A stretch of 64,000 bases of DNA from Hormiphora californensis (lineage: Eukaryota > Ctenophora > Tentaculata > Cydippida > Pleurobrachiidae). Position 1 is the stretch's first letter, and every line of letters starts with the position of its first letter. The position numbers and the translations under genes were made by a program. This document shows, piece by piece, positions 32,739 to 45,682 of this stretch. The DNA lies in NCBI GenBank assembly GCA_020137815.1, contig CM035358.1:5988466-6052465 (forward strand), written 5' to 3'. A model generated the notes under the pieces. The model worked only from the letters and a program-made list of their open reading frames with translations. It had not been told where the DNA came from and did not search any database.

Positions 32739-33962
32739 GTATCGTTTACAAGTTCACTTGCGGGTACCGACCTAATCTCCCCTACTAATAACGTAGTATT
32801 ATAGGGGCTATGATCCGGCCTGGCAAAGTCCAGAAAATCTAGCCCCGTCAGCAGAGATAATCTTCCTATTTCTGTTGAAATACATACTGCCATAATACTC
32901 AACTAGCTACGTGTAATTTTAAAATGTTATGGCAAATCATTGAGAGGACAGCTTCGGATATACGCAGACACACATTATAACACACGCAGACACACAATCA
33001 CACTCAGATTTAGGTTCACACGTTCCACCCACCTGAATGTATATCGACTAAATGGAAGGTGGCGGGTTGTCGCAGAATTACTAGGATAGACCTTGATTAC
33101 AGTGTCAGCTGCGCCTCAAGATAGGTCATCCAGGTATCTGGTATAGACATGTGTATAACATACACATGACATGTCACCTGACACATGACATATGAAATGT
33201 TTCAAGGAGACGATATACATTTTGGTCCCTAGTTTTAACGTGTAATGCCCCCTGTTCCCTACTGGAATGGGTTTGCCGTTTGTTCTTAACCTCTGTAATG
33301 GTGAGCAAGCTGCGAGGATGGGCTCGAGGGACGGGTGAAACTGTGGAGCTATGCACCTGTGTAATTGTCAACTTGGTGAGTGGTATAAAAGGCCGAGAAA
33401 TATATTTTGTAAACGATTTCCCTTTCATTCGTTTACCTGGCTCTTCACTGACTTGATCTGTTGATTTAGTACGGTGCCCCCCCCCCCTCTCTCAATAATC
33501 TCTGTTTTCTCTCCCGCTTAGTGCTTATTAGTACAATTTGGATCTCTGTTACATCCTTTTCGTCAAATTGTAGCGCAAACACAGTGTCATCAGGCGACTC
33601 AAACTTTTCGGGGGTACACCGTACTCAAAACGAATGTTAAATGTGTGTCTCATCTCGCTACACTTTGGTACACAGTGTCTCGCTGAATTTCCCTTCTAAA
33701 TATCTCTTATTTTCTCTCTCTCTCTCGGTCCTGTGCCCTAAGGTTGAGTGTCGTGTGCCTGTGGTGCTATATGTTTGTGTTATGTGTTGGTTAGAAATAA
33801 AACTGATTCATCTGTCTAACTGTCTTCTCCCCCAACTGTTACAATCCGAGTGTTTGGAGCTGATAAATCTCTTTCGATACTGGGGTTTATTTAAAAAAAA
33901 ATAAAATTCACACGATACATATGATAAAGGGGGATTATATACCACATGGTGGGATGAGGGCT

Positions 33963-34086
33963 AAAAATTAAAACGAGTTGTTTAGTATAAACAAAAATTA
34001 AAACGAGTTGTTTAGTATAAACAAAAATTAAAACGAGTTGTTTAGTATAAACAAAAATTAAAACGAGTTGTTTAGTATCGTAATAA
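33963..34086. repeat. 30-bp tandem repeat, four copies
   Basis: Exact copies of a 30-bp unit containing AAAACGAGTTGTTTAGTATA, followed at 34080-34105 by a partial inverted copy. Confidence 0.92.
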
Positions 34087-34228
34087 ACAACTTGTTTTAA
34101 GTTATAACCTATAAAATATCCACCTCTCACCTTTCAGTGTTGCCTAGAATGGCCGGTCTAGTAAGAACCTAATAACAAGTACTTCTGGACTAGCCTTGGT
34201 AGTAAATCTAAAACGGCATCATAGATCA

Positions 34229-34330
34229 TGGTTAATAGTTCTTGTGTTTATTGGACAAGTTAGACTCGCTGGATATTATTGGATGAAACCAGATATTTCG
34301 GTGTTTAACACCATCATCAGTAGTACTAGC
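34229..34330 (-). mobile_element. single arm of the element found inverted at 58151-58423
   Basis: The first 95 bp match the arm of the 58-kb palindrome, starting AATAGTTCTTGTGTTTATTG. On the minus strand it contains CTGATGA, a GGTGT/ACACC hairpin and GAAA. Confidence 0.7.
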
Positions 34331-34385
34331 TAAAAATAGAACATAATTGGAATCAAAATCGAAATTCATATCAAAACAATCACTC

Positions 34386-34399
34386 ACTCTCTATCTCTC

Positions 34400-34434
<35 letters not shown>
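34386..34434. repeat. (TC)n microsatellite
   Basis: About 50 bp of TC with CACT interruptions. Confidence 0.9.
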
Positions 34435-34437
<3 letters not shown>

Positions 34438-35137
34438 CAAGAGAGTTATTGTATAATGTCATATTATGATATATGTGAGTCATGACCTGTAGTGCTAGAA
34501 GTGAAATTTTTGTCGACTTGGCCCTTAGTTTACCCCTAGATATGAAACTATGGACAATTTTCTACTACATCCTGAAAACGGAATTGTGGTAGTGTATGTC
34601 AATTACGTGGGCCAGGCGTTTTAAAAAGTTTACTTTTTTACCGAAAAACATCGAAATAAGGAAAATATGTGTGTTTTACACCAGCTTTTGGCATAATTTT
34701 TATATCAAGTTGTGATGTTCAGAGTCGTGTTCAGCGGCTCGAAACCGATTGGAATCGATCAAAGTTAGCCAAAGTTCATTTTTGACCTGAAAAAGTTAAT
34801 TTTGGACAAAAAATGTTAATTTTGGTCATGTTCTTCAATTTTGAGAGCTTTTTATGAACGGGATCGTGTTCAGCAGGCCAAAATTAGTCGGTTACAACCG
34901 GAATTTGCTTTCCGACAAATAAAAACTCAAAAAGTCAAATTTCGTCCCGACTACTTGCCAAGTTAGACTGCCATTCGTTCGCCCCGCTACTACTGCAAAG
35001 TAGAAGGTTCTGAAGGTTCAGACTGAAAATTATGGTTGTACCTACTGGTTCTCATGAGGCAATTCATATGTGTGGTTTTTTCAAAATAACGCCCCAAAAA
35101 CATTTTTTGATATAAATATGTCCATATATATAGTACA

Positions 35138-35301
35138 TAACGTTCTGCACGCAGTGCAAGCGCGCCATATACGCTCTGCACTGCAGAGCGTATATGGAGG
35201 TGAAATGCACGACAGCGGAGCTGGAGTGCATTTCACATCTATATTGCACGAGTGAAACGAGTGCGATATAGGGGCGCTTGCACATGCCGTGCAGGACGTT
35301 A
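35138..35301. mobile_element. 164-bp palindromic element with inner hairpins
   Basis: TAACGTTCTGCACG and CGTGCAGGACGTTA at the ends; a 27-bp perfect hairpin TATACGCTCTGCA/TGCAGAGCGTATA at 35169-35195; GTGCATTTCA is repeated inverted. Confidence 0.65.
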
Positions 35302-36148
35302 TTGAGTATATATTCCGCGAGAAAACACATGACAAGCAAAACAATCATAATTTTGGGTGATTACACACAGAGAGATGTGACAAAACAAGGTACAAACTAA
35401 GCAAAACTACACAAAAATACACTTTACACCGGTTACACACAAGGGAGAGAAGGTCTGATAGTTTGAAACAGTGAAAAGAAGAGAGAGATAAAGAGAGAGA
35501 TGCGAGAGAGGGAGATTGGAATTCTTGGAAATAGCAAACAACAAAACGTGTAAGGGGATAATTAGTGAGAGAAAGAGGGAGAGTGAGTGTAAAATGGCAG
35601 ACTGCGTGTCGTGTAGTACCTTGTCAGTCATATTTTGTGTGTTTGTGTGTGAATAAGGTGTAAAAACACATTTCTCACTTATATCCCGCTACCTGTATAT
35701 CTGCACGCTCCCGCGGAAGCACAGTGCATATTTCAGCGTGCAAATGGTCGCGCACAGCGGGAGTGATATGTGCACTCGCGGTATATATATGGGCATACAT
35801 CGGCACACGTAATTGCGCCAGGGTAGAGCTAAAAATTTTGATAAAAACGTTTCAAAATGATCGTAGGAGCTCATTCTAGGGGTAAACTATGTAAATATTG
35901 GATTTGATTTATGAGTTGGAAAAATAGCACACCCACTGACTGGTCGTGGCTCAAATAATATCAACAATTTTTGTCTATTATTTATCTGTTTAAAATGTTT
36001 ACATACCTACTATGTAGTAGGTATAAAATAATAAATGAAATAATATTATGAAATACAATAAATAATTCGCCAAAACAAATCACTAAATTAATTAATTCAG
36101 CTGTCTGATACCAGAACATTCTATGAGTGCTATTACACGCATTCTTCC

Positions 36149-36263
36149 ATAAAGGGGACACTAGCGTGGTACACACACACAAGATATGCGTCATCCCCCT
36201 GTAGATATTATAGGGGGTGACACACATTTTGTGTACGTACCACGCTAGTGTTCCCTGTACTAT
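36149..36263. mobile_element. 115-bp MITE, family C
   Basis: GGGACACTAGCGTGGTAC and GTACCACGCTAGTGTTCCC flank a 60-bp centre that is itself partly palindromic (CCCCCTGTAGATATTATAGG). Same termini as 29879-30210. Confidence 0.72.
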
Positions 36264-37644
36264 GAATAATAGAAATATCCAGAAAATTAGTACATCGCCA
36301 ATATAAAACCAAAATTTCAGACGCTTAACTATTTACGAAATATTTGATAAATTTTATTTTTCTGAAATTGCTTAATAATCTGCTGATCTCTCTAAGCGCT
36401 GTAAGAGAATAATCTCGACCACCTTCCACACGCAACCCTCACGTACGGAGACAGGTCGTGACCTTCAGAAAGTCACGAACATCTCTTACGGTTAACTATT
36501 CAACTCAACCGAACAGAAATATCACGCACTGTAATTGCTCCTAGCTGCCAAGTCACGTTCATTCGCTTTGCTTTTTTTCTTAGGACACACCGCCCTAACC
36601 TTTCTACGTCTGGTTAGTATATAGATTGCCTCAACACTATCTCTCCCCCCTTCATCTCTCTCTCACTTCCATTTCAGCTTCTCTCTCGTTATGTTACTGC
36701 TTCGCGTCATGCGTGTATATGGGATCTAGAGACAGAGAGAGAGCTAGAATAGATATATCAGCCGCTCTGCGTGACTTTGAGAGTTTCTGAATTCAGAGAA
36801 AACACACACAACTGGACGGAGGGCGCGGGTCACCACCAGCTGGAGTTGGGCGCGCGATTTACCATTGCGCGCAGCATTCCATAACATATACCACATACAA
36901 GCATTGGAGAGTTCGTATGTGATTTCTCGGGGAAGACGGGCGGCGGTGTAGCAAAGCAAAGTAGTCACGTCAGCCATGCATGCCAAACTTTTATGGGAAA
37001 AAGCTGCTTTCTTTCAAAGCTCCAAACACTCTAAACCCTTGTGTCTCTGTAACGGGTAACCAAGACAAAACCAGTCGTGGTCCCATGTTCCTCCCAGTCC
37101 CCCCCCCCCTTGTACCGTCTCTCTCCCTGTACCCTGTACCCGTCTCCCTTCCCCGTGTACCCTGTACCGTGGGGATGTCTAACGGTGTGAGTCCTGTTTT
37201 ACTGTTCGTCAACCCCCAGTCCACAAAACCCTTGTGAGACAACATAACTCTCATTAGATTTGTGATAGATGAAGGGATGATATTTCCTGTTATGTCAAAT
37301 GGGTAAGTTATGGATTGATCCGTTTTTCTAATTAGGATTCGTGATTACGTGGGTACTGTTTCCACTCTTCTCTCCAGGCCCAACACACACAAAGTATGGA
37401 GAGGGAGTTTGTTTTCGGTTTCCTACATGCTGCAGGATGAAGTTATGTGATCCTAAAACATTCGAAGGGTTATAACCTACGACACGATGTTGAGTAAGGG
37501 AGGTCAACACGGCATTTAGGAATATTTTGCAGGTGAAATATTCTACTCTATTTGCAGCAAATATAGTCAATTTTGATTTACATTTCCAAGAACTTTCATT
37601 TATAATTCTTGGTTTGGTACTACAATGAAAGTCCTACATTATCT

Positions 37645-38437
37645 TAGTAGAGTCGATAACTACATCGACCCCTCCCAATTGTTCCAGTTTTTGTTACATC
37701 TGTTTGGAGCCTCGACACGACCTCTAAACAGGTGTTACTTTTTCACAAACTGTTTTCATCATGGTGTAATCAGCAATTGAAATGTTGCTGATCATAACAA
37801 AAACCTAACTATTTTTTTTAAACTTGGGGTAAAACCATGGGTGTCAAAAGTTAGCTCTAGGTCCCCTGAGTAACCATCCGGAGACTCTAAGAGATATTTC
37901 AAGCCGTTCTCCCGTTATCATTAATCCCGGTAGAGCACATATTTGAGTATGGGCGTACGTGCAATTGCCTACAACCTCAACTTTAATGTATAACGTTAAT
38001 GTGCGTCTCTCTCTTTTCTCCCCCTTGAGAAAGAGTTATCTCGCGCGGCGCAACCGCACGTGCGGTTTTTCCAGAGAGAGTGAGAGACATACAATAACAT
38101 GTAAAAGCCTGCCAGCGCTCACGTACGTCCATATTGTATTTGTTGCTTCTACCGGGATTAATGATTACAGGAGAACGGCTTGAAATATCTCTTAGAGTCT
38201 CCGGATGGTTACTCAGGGGACCTAGAGCTAACTTTTGACACCCATGGTTTTACCCCAAGTTAAAAAAAAATAGTTCGGTTTTTGTTATGATTAGCAACAT
38301 TTCAAATGCTGATTACACCATGATGAAAACAGTTTGTGAAAAAATAACACCTGTTTAGAAGTCGTGTCGAGGCTCCAAACAGATGTAACAAAAACTGGAA
38401 CAATTGAGAGGGGTCGATGTAGTTATCGACTCCACTA
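37645..38437. mobile_element. 793-bp foldback element with 290-bp arms
   Basis: Ends TAGTAGAGTCGATAAC and GTTATCGACTCCACTA. The arms (37645-37937 and 38146-38437) are over 90% complementary by eye. The 200-bp centre has no transposase. Confidence 0.82.
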
Positions 38438-38858
38438 TCTCCCCTCCCTCTCTCTATCTCTCTATCTCTATCTGAATCTCACAGAGCAAATCCAATTACA
38501 GGGGGCCGGTGTTGCAGCAGGAGAGAGAGACGTGACATTTCAAGTTTCATCTGTTACACACCCTGTACGTGTCTACTGTGTTATTACCAGCAGCATCACA
38601 CTTTCCAGGAATACAGCGAGAAGAGAGAGAGAGAGAGGAGGTCAGCACACGTACATACACATACACTCTATATATATGTATACCATTACTGCAGGTTGGT
38701 ACATTATATTATTTCCGGGTGAACACATGATTTATACTGTTCATTCCCTGCACAGTCTGCAGGTAATAGAAATATTAATCCAATCCTCTATAGAGATCTC
38801 TCTCACTATGCCCCAGGACAGAATATATTAGGGGTTAGAATATGTTTAACATGTAATC

Positions 38859-38881
38859 CCCCCCCCCCCCCCCCCCCCCCC
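38859..38881. repeat. poly(C) tract
   Basis: About 23 consecutive C. Similar shorter runs occur at 41649 and 42861. Confidence 0.9.
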
Positions 38882-39398
38882 GGGTGAGGTGGAGCTTTTC
38901 CAGGAAATCCATGTTCTTGCCCCGTTCATGATTTTCCTGATTCCTCTCAGTCTCTGCTCCCATAGCTCTATTAATCAAAACATTCTCAGTTCGTGATCAT
39001 TTTGCCTTCAGGTGGGGGCCTACAGCGAAGAGAGAAAAATCACGAACATCGAGTGCCGGCAGTGCAGCAGACTATTTATATATTTCTTCCTAATATGGTA
39101 TAATGGTGAGCCTCCAACGTGGTTACGAGTGGCTGAGAGTGAGGAAATTGTAATTTGCATCACCTACCGAGATAGAGAGAACTCATCAGACTCAGAAAAT
39201 CATGTACAATGTATGATTTTAATGATTCGATATTTTAAAGATAGATGTGAAGGTAAAACAACGTGAATTAGTAAAAATATTAATTACTAACAATTAACAT
39301 TGTTACCAGGACTACAAAATTAGTGATTCGACCACATTAACTTAGTTAATTGTTAGCGAGATACGTTAATTGTACGTCCAAGGGTACTATGTCACTGT

Positions 39399-40434
39399 TT
39401 GCCTTGCTCGACCCTACTTTCGAACCCTAGAACTAAGAACATCCCAGTATGAGAACTTTAAATTACAGTGTAATGCCTGATTCTGAAATCTAAGCAGTAA
39501 GCATCCCAGCATGATAAATCTAAGATCATGCCTGATTCTGACTTGTAAGCAAATCTAATTTGTGCCCTGGAAATTTTAAGGTTTCACGTGACGTCAATTC
39601 GTGCACCTTTTGACACTATAGCCATTATTATATAATGAGTTTGTTCAATAGTAACTAACTTTGACGTCAAACCTGATCACTGTCACTGTCAGGGGCAGGC
39701 GTGTTTAGTTGGCATACGTTGCAGGCCCCTTATAATATAATATAAGGGGCCTGGAGGGAATACCGCGCTGGGGGGGAATACATAATCAATCATATCTCCG
39801 GTTCCAGATAAGGTACAGAAATCGTTTTGGTAGCGTTGGAAAGAGGAAGATAACAGCTTTCAAATGCAACCGGTTTCAGGTCTCTATCTTATCAGGAACA
39901 GGAGATATGAACCAAACTCCGCAAAATCGAGTGCGGTAAAATAAAAAATTCGAGATTTTAATTCAAATTTGAAACAAAAGTGTCCCTGCAGGGATCTGTG
40001 ACGTCACTTTTTGAAAACAACCAATCTTTGAACGGCTATTGCTCAGCCTCCTCAAGTCCAATTAACTTCTCTCAAAAACAGCAAGGTAGATAATTGTCAG
40101 ATCTAACAACTGGTGAAAGAATCAAGTCAAACGGACTTCAGGGGCCAAAGTTATAAGCACCGCCGTTTTTTCGCTCGCAAAGTTATTTTCGACTCTGGCC
40201 AGATCTGGCCAAACGCGCGCGCGCGGCATTCCCTCCAGTCCCCTCGTTGCGGGGGTGCGCGCATGAGGGGGCTGCAGCGCATTCCAACGTGTTTAGTAGA
40301 TCTACTACAGTGACAGTCTCTCTACGTAGAGTCTGAACAATAAGCATTGTTTAATTTGCTGTGACAGCTAAGTGAATCTCAGAAAAGCGTTATCACGTAT
40401 GACTGATGTGGTTTGATAGGGTCGAGCAAGGCAA
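39399..40434. mobile_element. 1.04-kb unit bounded by the TTGCCTTGCTCGACCCT motif
   Basis: TTGCCTTGCTCGACCCTA at the left and its exact reverse complement at the right. Inside are a perfect hairpin of AGGCCCCTTATAAT (about 39721-39750) and a second inverted pair around CCTGGAGGGAAT / ATTCCCTCCAG. No ORF with recognisable function. Confidence 0.55.
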
Positions 40435-40579
40435 GATGTGATTATAGTTTTTTGAACAATCAAGAGCGAGAGTTTTCGAATGATATCAAGTTTTAGTACA
40501 GTCTCAGACCGTCAGTCTGACTCTGACCCTAATTTACCGGAGGTATAAAGATCCTTGAAATGTTCCCAGTCTGTCGGCT

Positions 40580-40602
40580 CCCAGACCGGGCCTTCGGCCC
40601 GG
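40580..40602. other. strong GC hairpin with TTCG loop
   Basis: ACCGGGCC TTCG GGCCCGGT-type palindrome (CCGGGCCTTCGGCCCGG). Very stable as RNA, but no gene context or T-run supports any function. Confidence 0.35.
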
Positions 40603-40847
40603 TGTGAGCTTACGTAAGTATCGGAGGCAATATTTATTGCTCGAATGATGAAGGATAGAACATTAGTATTCTACTTATACATAGTTTTAATATCGTAAGT
40701 TATTAATATCGATATTTAGAGTTGAAAGAGTGAATGACTAGACAGTGATTCAGTTGACAAGACTGATCCCGCCGCCATGAGGGGCACTTGACAGCAGTAC
40801 TGATAAGACGAGATTAGGCGAGGTTTTTACTCTCTATAGACTGCGAG

Positions 40848-41383
40848 ACCAGATATGTGGTGACACTGACAGGGCGATAACAGGGGTGCTCCTGGATGAA
40901 TGTTTCCTTATAAGCCATGTATTATAGAACTTGCTACTCAACATGTTTCCTAATCCAACTAATAAGGCAATATATTTTGTTGCACCATCAGCTGTCAGTG
41001 TGCCTCCAGACAGTTGTCACGTATTTTATCTCTATCATATATTTCAGTTGATTATTTGGAGCGTGAGTTTCTAGACATGGAGTTATGCTAAGTTAGAGTT
41101 TTTCTAAATACTTAACTTTCTAGACCAGACATCGGTTGACACTGACAGTTAGTGATAGTAGCCTTGGGACTGTGCAACAGACTAAAAGTTTCCTTATAAG
41201 TTGTGTATGTCCTACTGTGCAGCTAATAAGGAAATATTCTGCTGCACCATATCATATAGGGCAACAGAATGGCATCTGTCAATGCGGCTCCAGACAGTAC
41301 CCCATGTTTTAACGTATTTTATCTCTATCAAATGATAATGTGTCAGTTGCATTTGGAGCGTGAGTTTTGAGACATAGGGGTAA
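40848..41383. repeat. diverged tandem duplication of about 260 bp
   Basis: Both halves share, in order, GACCAGA..T, GACACTGACAG, TTTCCTTATAAG, CTAATAAGG, TGCACCAT, CTCCAGACAGT, CGTATTTTATCTCTATCA and TTTGGAGCGTGAGTTT. Copies are 40848-41085 and 41120-41383. Not coding in any frame. Confidence 0.75.
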
Positions 41384-41865
41384 ATTTTATTAAATATTTG
41401 TTAAGTTAGTGAGCTTACTTTTAGGGTAAGGCGACAGTTGCTCCACCTCGCCCAGCAAGTAATAAATGTGTCATGATTTAGTCTCGCCAGAAACGACACT
41501 TATATCTTTTAGATTATCAACTTCTAATCGATGCCCTTTCGTTCACATAAAAAAACGGTCCCCCTTTAGATATCAAATCTCCATATCACTTATTATCACT
41601 GTGCACTGACTCCTCGCTAGGCTAGTAGGCTAAAGCCAAAGGCATTACCCCCCCCCCCCCCCTACACTCAAAACCTCACATCATCACTATTAGCATGTGT
41701 GGTACCAAAACGGCAAAACATGTTCGACAGTGTCCCACATTACAATTTTAAACCCTCCCCTATCATGGTATGAGCCCTATGTAAAATGGACACGGTACCG
41801 GACGACGTTTAGACGCCAACAAACGGCCAATTTGCCGTGTGGCCGGTTCTGTTTTCATTTCTACG

Positions 41866-41879
41866 GTTGCTATAGCAAC
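41866..41879. promoter_or_regulatory. X-box-like palindrome
   Basis: GTTGCTATAGCAAC fits the RFX X-box consensus closely. It is followed by GC-rich CGCGCGCCC. No gene start is supported nearby, so relevance is uncertain. Confidence 0.35.
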
Positions 41880-42511
41880 GCGCGCCCACTCAACCAACGC
41901 GCGCGCCTTTCTCCATTTGTCTTGTTCGGCGCGTTACAAACACGCACACACCGATGCGTTGGTCTCGGAGTTGTGGGAAAAAGGTCATTAAACTTTAAAA
42001 TAAGCTTGGTTATCTGGTTAATAAAAGAATTTATTTTATATACAGTATTTACACTTTAAAAACAGATAATAAAAAGGCCCCCAACTATTAGCTGATCCCA
42101 TGCCTGCCATAAAAAGTTAAAACAACCCCGATTAACCAACACCACGTGACCTAAAAAGTTCATTTTTCATTTGTTTCAACTTTAAGTCCTGTCTCTTTAA
42201 GTTCTGCAAGCAGTTCCGCTCGTCTGGATGTATTTGTACCTTCTCTCGGGCGACATTGGACACTCGTCGGGTCCAAATCGTTGAGGGCGAAATTCCGCCA
42301 ACAATCGGAAATAACTTTTTCCTGAAAAAAGGGGTAGCAATGATTGTCCTGTCAGAGCATTGCCCTGACAATGATTGTCTGAATTCACACGAGGAATAGT
42401 ACACAGTTCACTGACAACATAAAATCACTGACACACTGATAATGGCACACTACAAAGACAATCATGACACGTAACAATATGGGATTGGGAAGGATGCCTG
42501 GAATCGATATA

Positions 42512-42635
42512 CAGTCGGACCCCGAGTTATTGGGTTTTGACCGGTAAATTGGGGTGCCCGATTTATTGGGGCCAAATACCGTTAATTTCCTATTTCGGGG
42601 GAAGATTATCCTCCCGGTAAATCGGGGTCCAGCTG
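42512..42635. mobile_element. MITE family B copy
   Basis: TA then CAGTCGGACCCCGAG; right end TAAATCGGGGTCCAGCTG. 124 bp, internal CGGTAAATTGGGG repeats. Confidence 0.72.
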
Positions 42636-43070
42636 CATGTCTTGTTAGACTACTGTCAGGCAGCGCCAGACCCCGTGTTGATTCGAAGATCGGGTCGGCG
42701 ACGCCAGACAGGTAGACTATCACTACACGAATGTGTCATCAATGTTATTACGAGCTGCAGCCGTCGCGGAAAGTTCAGTTTTTGTGAACTGTGAAGCAAA
42801 GATTTACAGATTTTACCATTGTTGTGTATGGAACAGTTTGACAGGCAACATGCTGTCCGCCCCCCCCCCCCCCCCCACCATTGTTATAGTAACAACTTCC
42901 CCAGACACAGCAACTACTACGAAGGACTGCGGAGGAAGATTATTTTCAACAGAAATATTCCAACTCTCATACTTGTTCACTTGTAATAACAGGGCTGGCT
43001 TCAACCCGATATTTTTGGCTCGGTGCTGCAGCCCTGGGTGACGAATTGGGAAGCCCGCCACCGTTTTCAT

Positions 43071-44405
43071 TAGGGGGTATGTATAAACCCGGATAACCCG
43101 GATAACCCGGATAGTCCGGATAATTGATGTTTTAGAGATATCCGGATAACCAAGCTCGGATATGGGACTCCGGATAACTCGGATACTGAAATCCGGATAA
43201 CTTGGATAACTCGGATAAGGGTCCGGATAACTCGGATAAATGTCCGGATAACTCGGATAAGGGTCCGGATAACTCGGATAAGGGTCCGGATAACTCGGAT
43301 AGCTATATTTAGGTCATTTTTGGGTTATCCACATCAGTTTTTGTTATGTTCTAATTGCAGAGTGCACGGAAAGAGGGTCGAGCAAGGCAAATCAATTCCA
43401 AGCTATTTCTATGTTTATCATTTAGGTCAGCTGTATACCATTTCTGAGTGTTTTTTGTTGGTTTGTCCAATTTGTGCGTTTTTGGTACATTCATGTCAAT
43501 TCAATATCTACTTTAATGTTTCAATAGGCTCTTTCTGGCACTTCAATTTCATTTGCTGTGGGGGGAGGGGGGCCTTTTAGCCTTTTGAGACCTTGAAGTA
43601 TCTTGAATTGACCTGAATGTTTCAGAAACGCACAAAAATTGGACAAACCAACATAGAAATAACCCAGAAATGGTCTATAGCTGACCTAAATGATAAAGAA
43701 ATAGCTTAGAATGGATTTGCCTTGCTCGACCCTCTTTCCGTGCACTCTGCAGTTAGAACATAACAAGAATTGATTTGGATAACCCAAAAATGACCTAAAT
43801 ATAGCCAGGTTTGAGTTATTCGAGCTCAAATTCGAGTTATCCGGACATTTATCCGAGTTATCCGGACATTTATCCGAGTTATCCAGACATTTATCCGAGT
43901 TATCCGGACATTTATCCGAGTTATCCGGACCCTTATCCGAGTTATCCGGACATTTATCCGAGTTATCCGGACCCTTATCCGAGTTATCCGGACATTTATC
44001 CGAGTTATCCGGACCCTTATCCGAGTTATCCGGACATTTATCCGAGTTATCCGGACCCTTATCCGAGTTATCCGGACCCTTATCCGAGTTATCCAGACAT
44101 TTATCCGAGTTATCCGGACCCTTATCCGAGTTATCCGGACATTTATCCGAGTTATCCGGACCCTTATCCGAGTTATCCGGACATTTATCCGAGTTATCCG
44201 GACATTTATCCGAGTTATCCGGACCCTTATCCGAGTTATCCGGACATTTATCCGAGTTATCCGGACTCTTATCCGAGTTATCCGGACCCTTATCCGAGTT
44301 ATCCGGAGTCCCATATCCGAGCTTGGTTATCCGGATATCTCGAAAACATCAATTATCCGGACTATCCGGGTTATCCGGGTTATCCGGGTTTATACATACC
44401 CCCTA
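43071..44405. mobile_element. 1.3-kb foldback element containing a 21-bp satellite
   Basis: Ends TAGGGGGTATGTATAAACCC and its inverse at 44386-44405. Subterminal tandem GGATAACC units occur in both arms. The right arm (about 43840-44305) expands GTTATCCGGACATTTATCCGA (21 bp) or its CCC variant into about 22 units, while the left arm keeps only about six. The centre has an inner inverted pair around GTGCACGGAAAGAGGGTCGA. The satellite frame is open for 202 codons (SYPDIYP/SYPDPYP repeats) only because 21 is divisible by three; I do not call it a gene. Confidence 0.85.
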
Positions 44406-45051
44406 TTGTGTTTGTTTAGGATTTGTGTAGGATTAACTCCGCCTAAACCTCTCTGGTGGCGCCGGCCCCCGTTTCAACCAGTCTGTTTGTTAGTGATGCT
44501 CCAGGGAGTCAACTCCAGGCCTAACCAAGTAAAACTTGGGATTTCCCTACATGATGGGGCTAGGTTGCACAACAGCATATTATGGAGATTGGACAACTAA
44601 GTAGAATCTCCATTAGCAGTTTTGGGCCCTATTCGACCCAGTTTTGGGCTGCCCTATTTGACCCTCTCTTTTATCATATCCAGTTTTGGAAACACATTTA
44701 GTGTTCGTCTGCCCATCACTCTATACGATAAACCCATTCTAAACCCTGGCCCTATCTTCCAGCCCCTAGTGTTTTTCCTTCCATTACATTTACAAGATAA
44801 GACTGTCAGGCCAATGCTCTGACCACAGTTCTCGTGCGCTCCGAATGAAATGAGAATTATAGGGTCAGGCCAATGCTCTGACAGAGATAAGAACCTCTAT
44901 CTGGGTTCATCTATTGGTATTCCAAAGTCTCATGTAGATGTGTGACGTTGCATGGGAACTTCTTCACGATGCCTTGCAGCTACTGCTGCTGGTCGCATAA
45001 TGCAACTTTCTGTCTCTCATCTCAGTCAAAAAACAATTTCTGAAAGAGGGA

Positions 45052-45200
45052 TGCAGAGAGAGAGAGAGACAGAGACAGAGAGAGATATATATAGAGAAAG
45101 AAAGAGAGAGAGACACAGTCAGCGTATTCTCGTGCAAGTGTTTCTAGAGTGATGGGACGCTGATCTGTGAAGTAACAAGCAAGAGAGAAAGTCAAATGGT

Positions 45201-45275
<75 letters not shown>
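45052..45275. repeat. GA microsatellites
   Basis: GA-rich 45052-45115 and nearly pure (GA)n 45207-45273. Confidence 0.93.
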
Positions 45276-45682
45276 AGCGTTTGACAAGCTTTGCACTACG
45301 TTCTGCAGTAGCGCCAGTATACAAAATGTATCCATGGTAACTTGGACAGACTTCTGTATTTTCGATTAGTGAATTAATTGACACGTGGGAAACTCGGATT
45401 TGTTTAATTTTCTGAAAATATCAAATATACTAAGTAACCTAACAAATACACATATACATAATATTATTGAAGGAGGGGGCCCACTGGGTGCCAAACCCCT
45501 TTCACATTTCCACACACACTCTCTCACGCATATACAATCAGTATGCGCTCTCTCTGGGGTAACGGAGCATTTCAACTTTTAATATTGGTGAAAATCTGTC
45601 AGGCTTCTCTCAATTCCCCGTTCTCTATTCTGAACTCCACGCAATGTACCGGAAACACAACACATCATATCCCAACTCCAAG

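Larger units (their letters stand above)
34440..37640. other. gene-free region
   Basis: AT-rich DNA with two compact palindromes (35138-35301, 36149-36263) and further GC-rich inverted motifs at 35690-35810. A stop-free 60-90 codon stretch in several frames near 36744-37254 shows no motif. No gene supported. Confidence 0.55.
42700..45680. other. gene-free region around the satellite element
   Basis: Apart from the 43071-44405 element and GA microsatellites, no exon, RNA gene or promoter is recognised. Confidence 0.5.

Noticed and set aside
33375-33395. TATAAAAGG as a promoter
   Set aside because: A good TATA match but no supported exon or ORF follows for several kilobases.
40580-40602. Bacterial-type terminator or ribozyme stem
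   Set aside because: A strong TTCG-loop hairpin but no T-run, no adjoining gene and no further ribozyme core; eukaryotic context.
41697-42059. 120-codon plus-strand ORF
   Set aside because: No recognisable domain, atypical composition, no splice partners; spans AT-rich and CpG-rich stretches of different character.
43811-44419. 202-codon ORF of SYPDIYP repeats
   Set aside because: A 21-bp satellite without stops is automatically open, also on the opposite strand. It lies in the arm of a foldback element, with no signal peptide or promoter.
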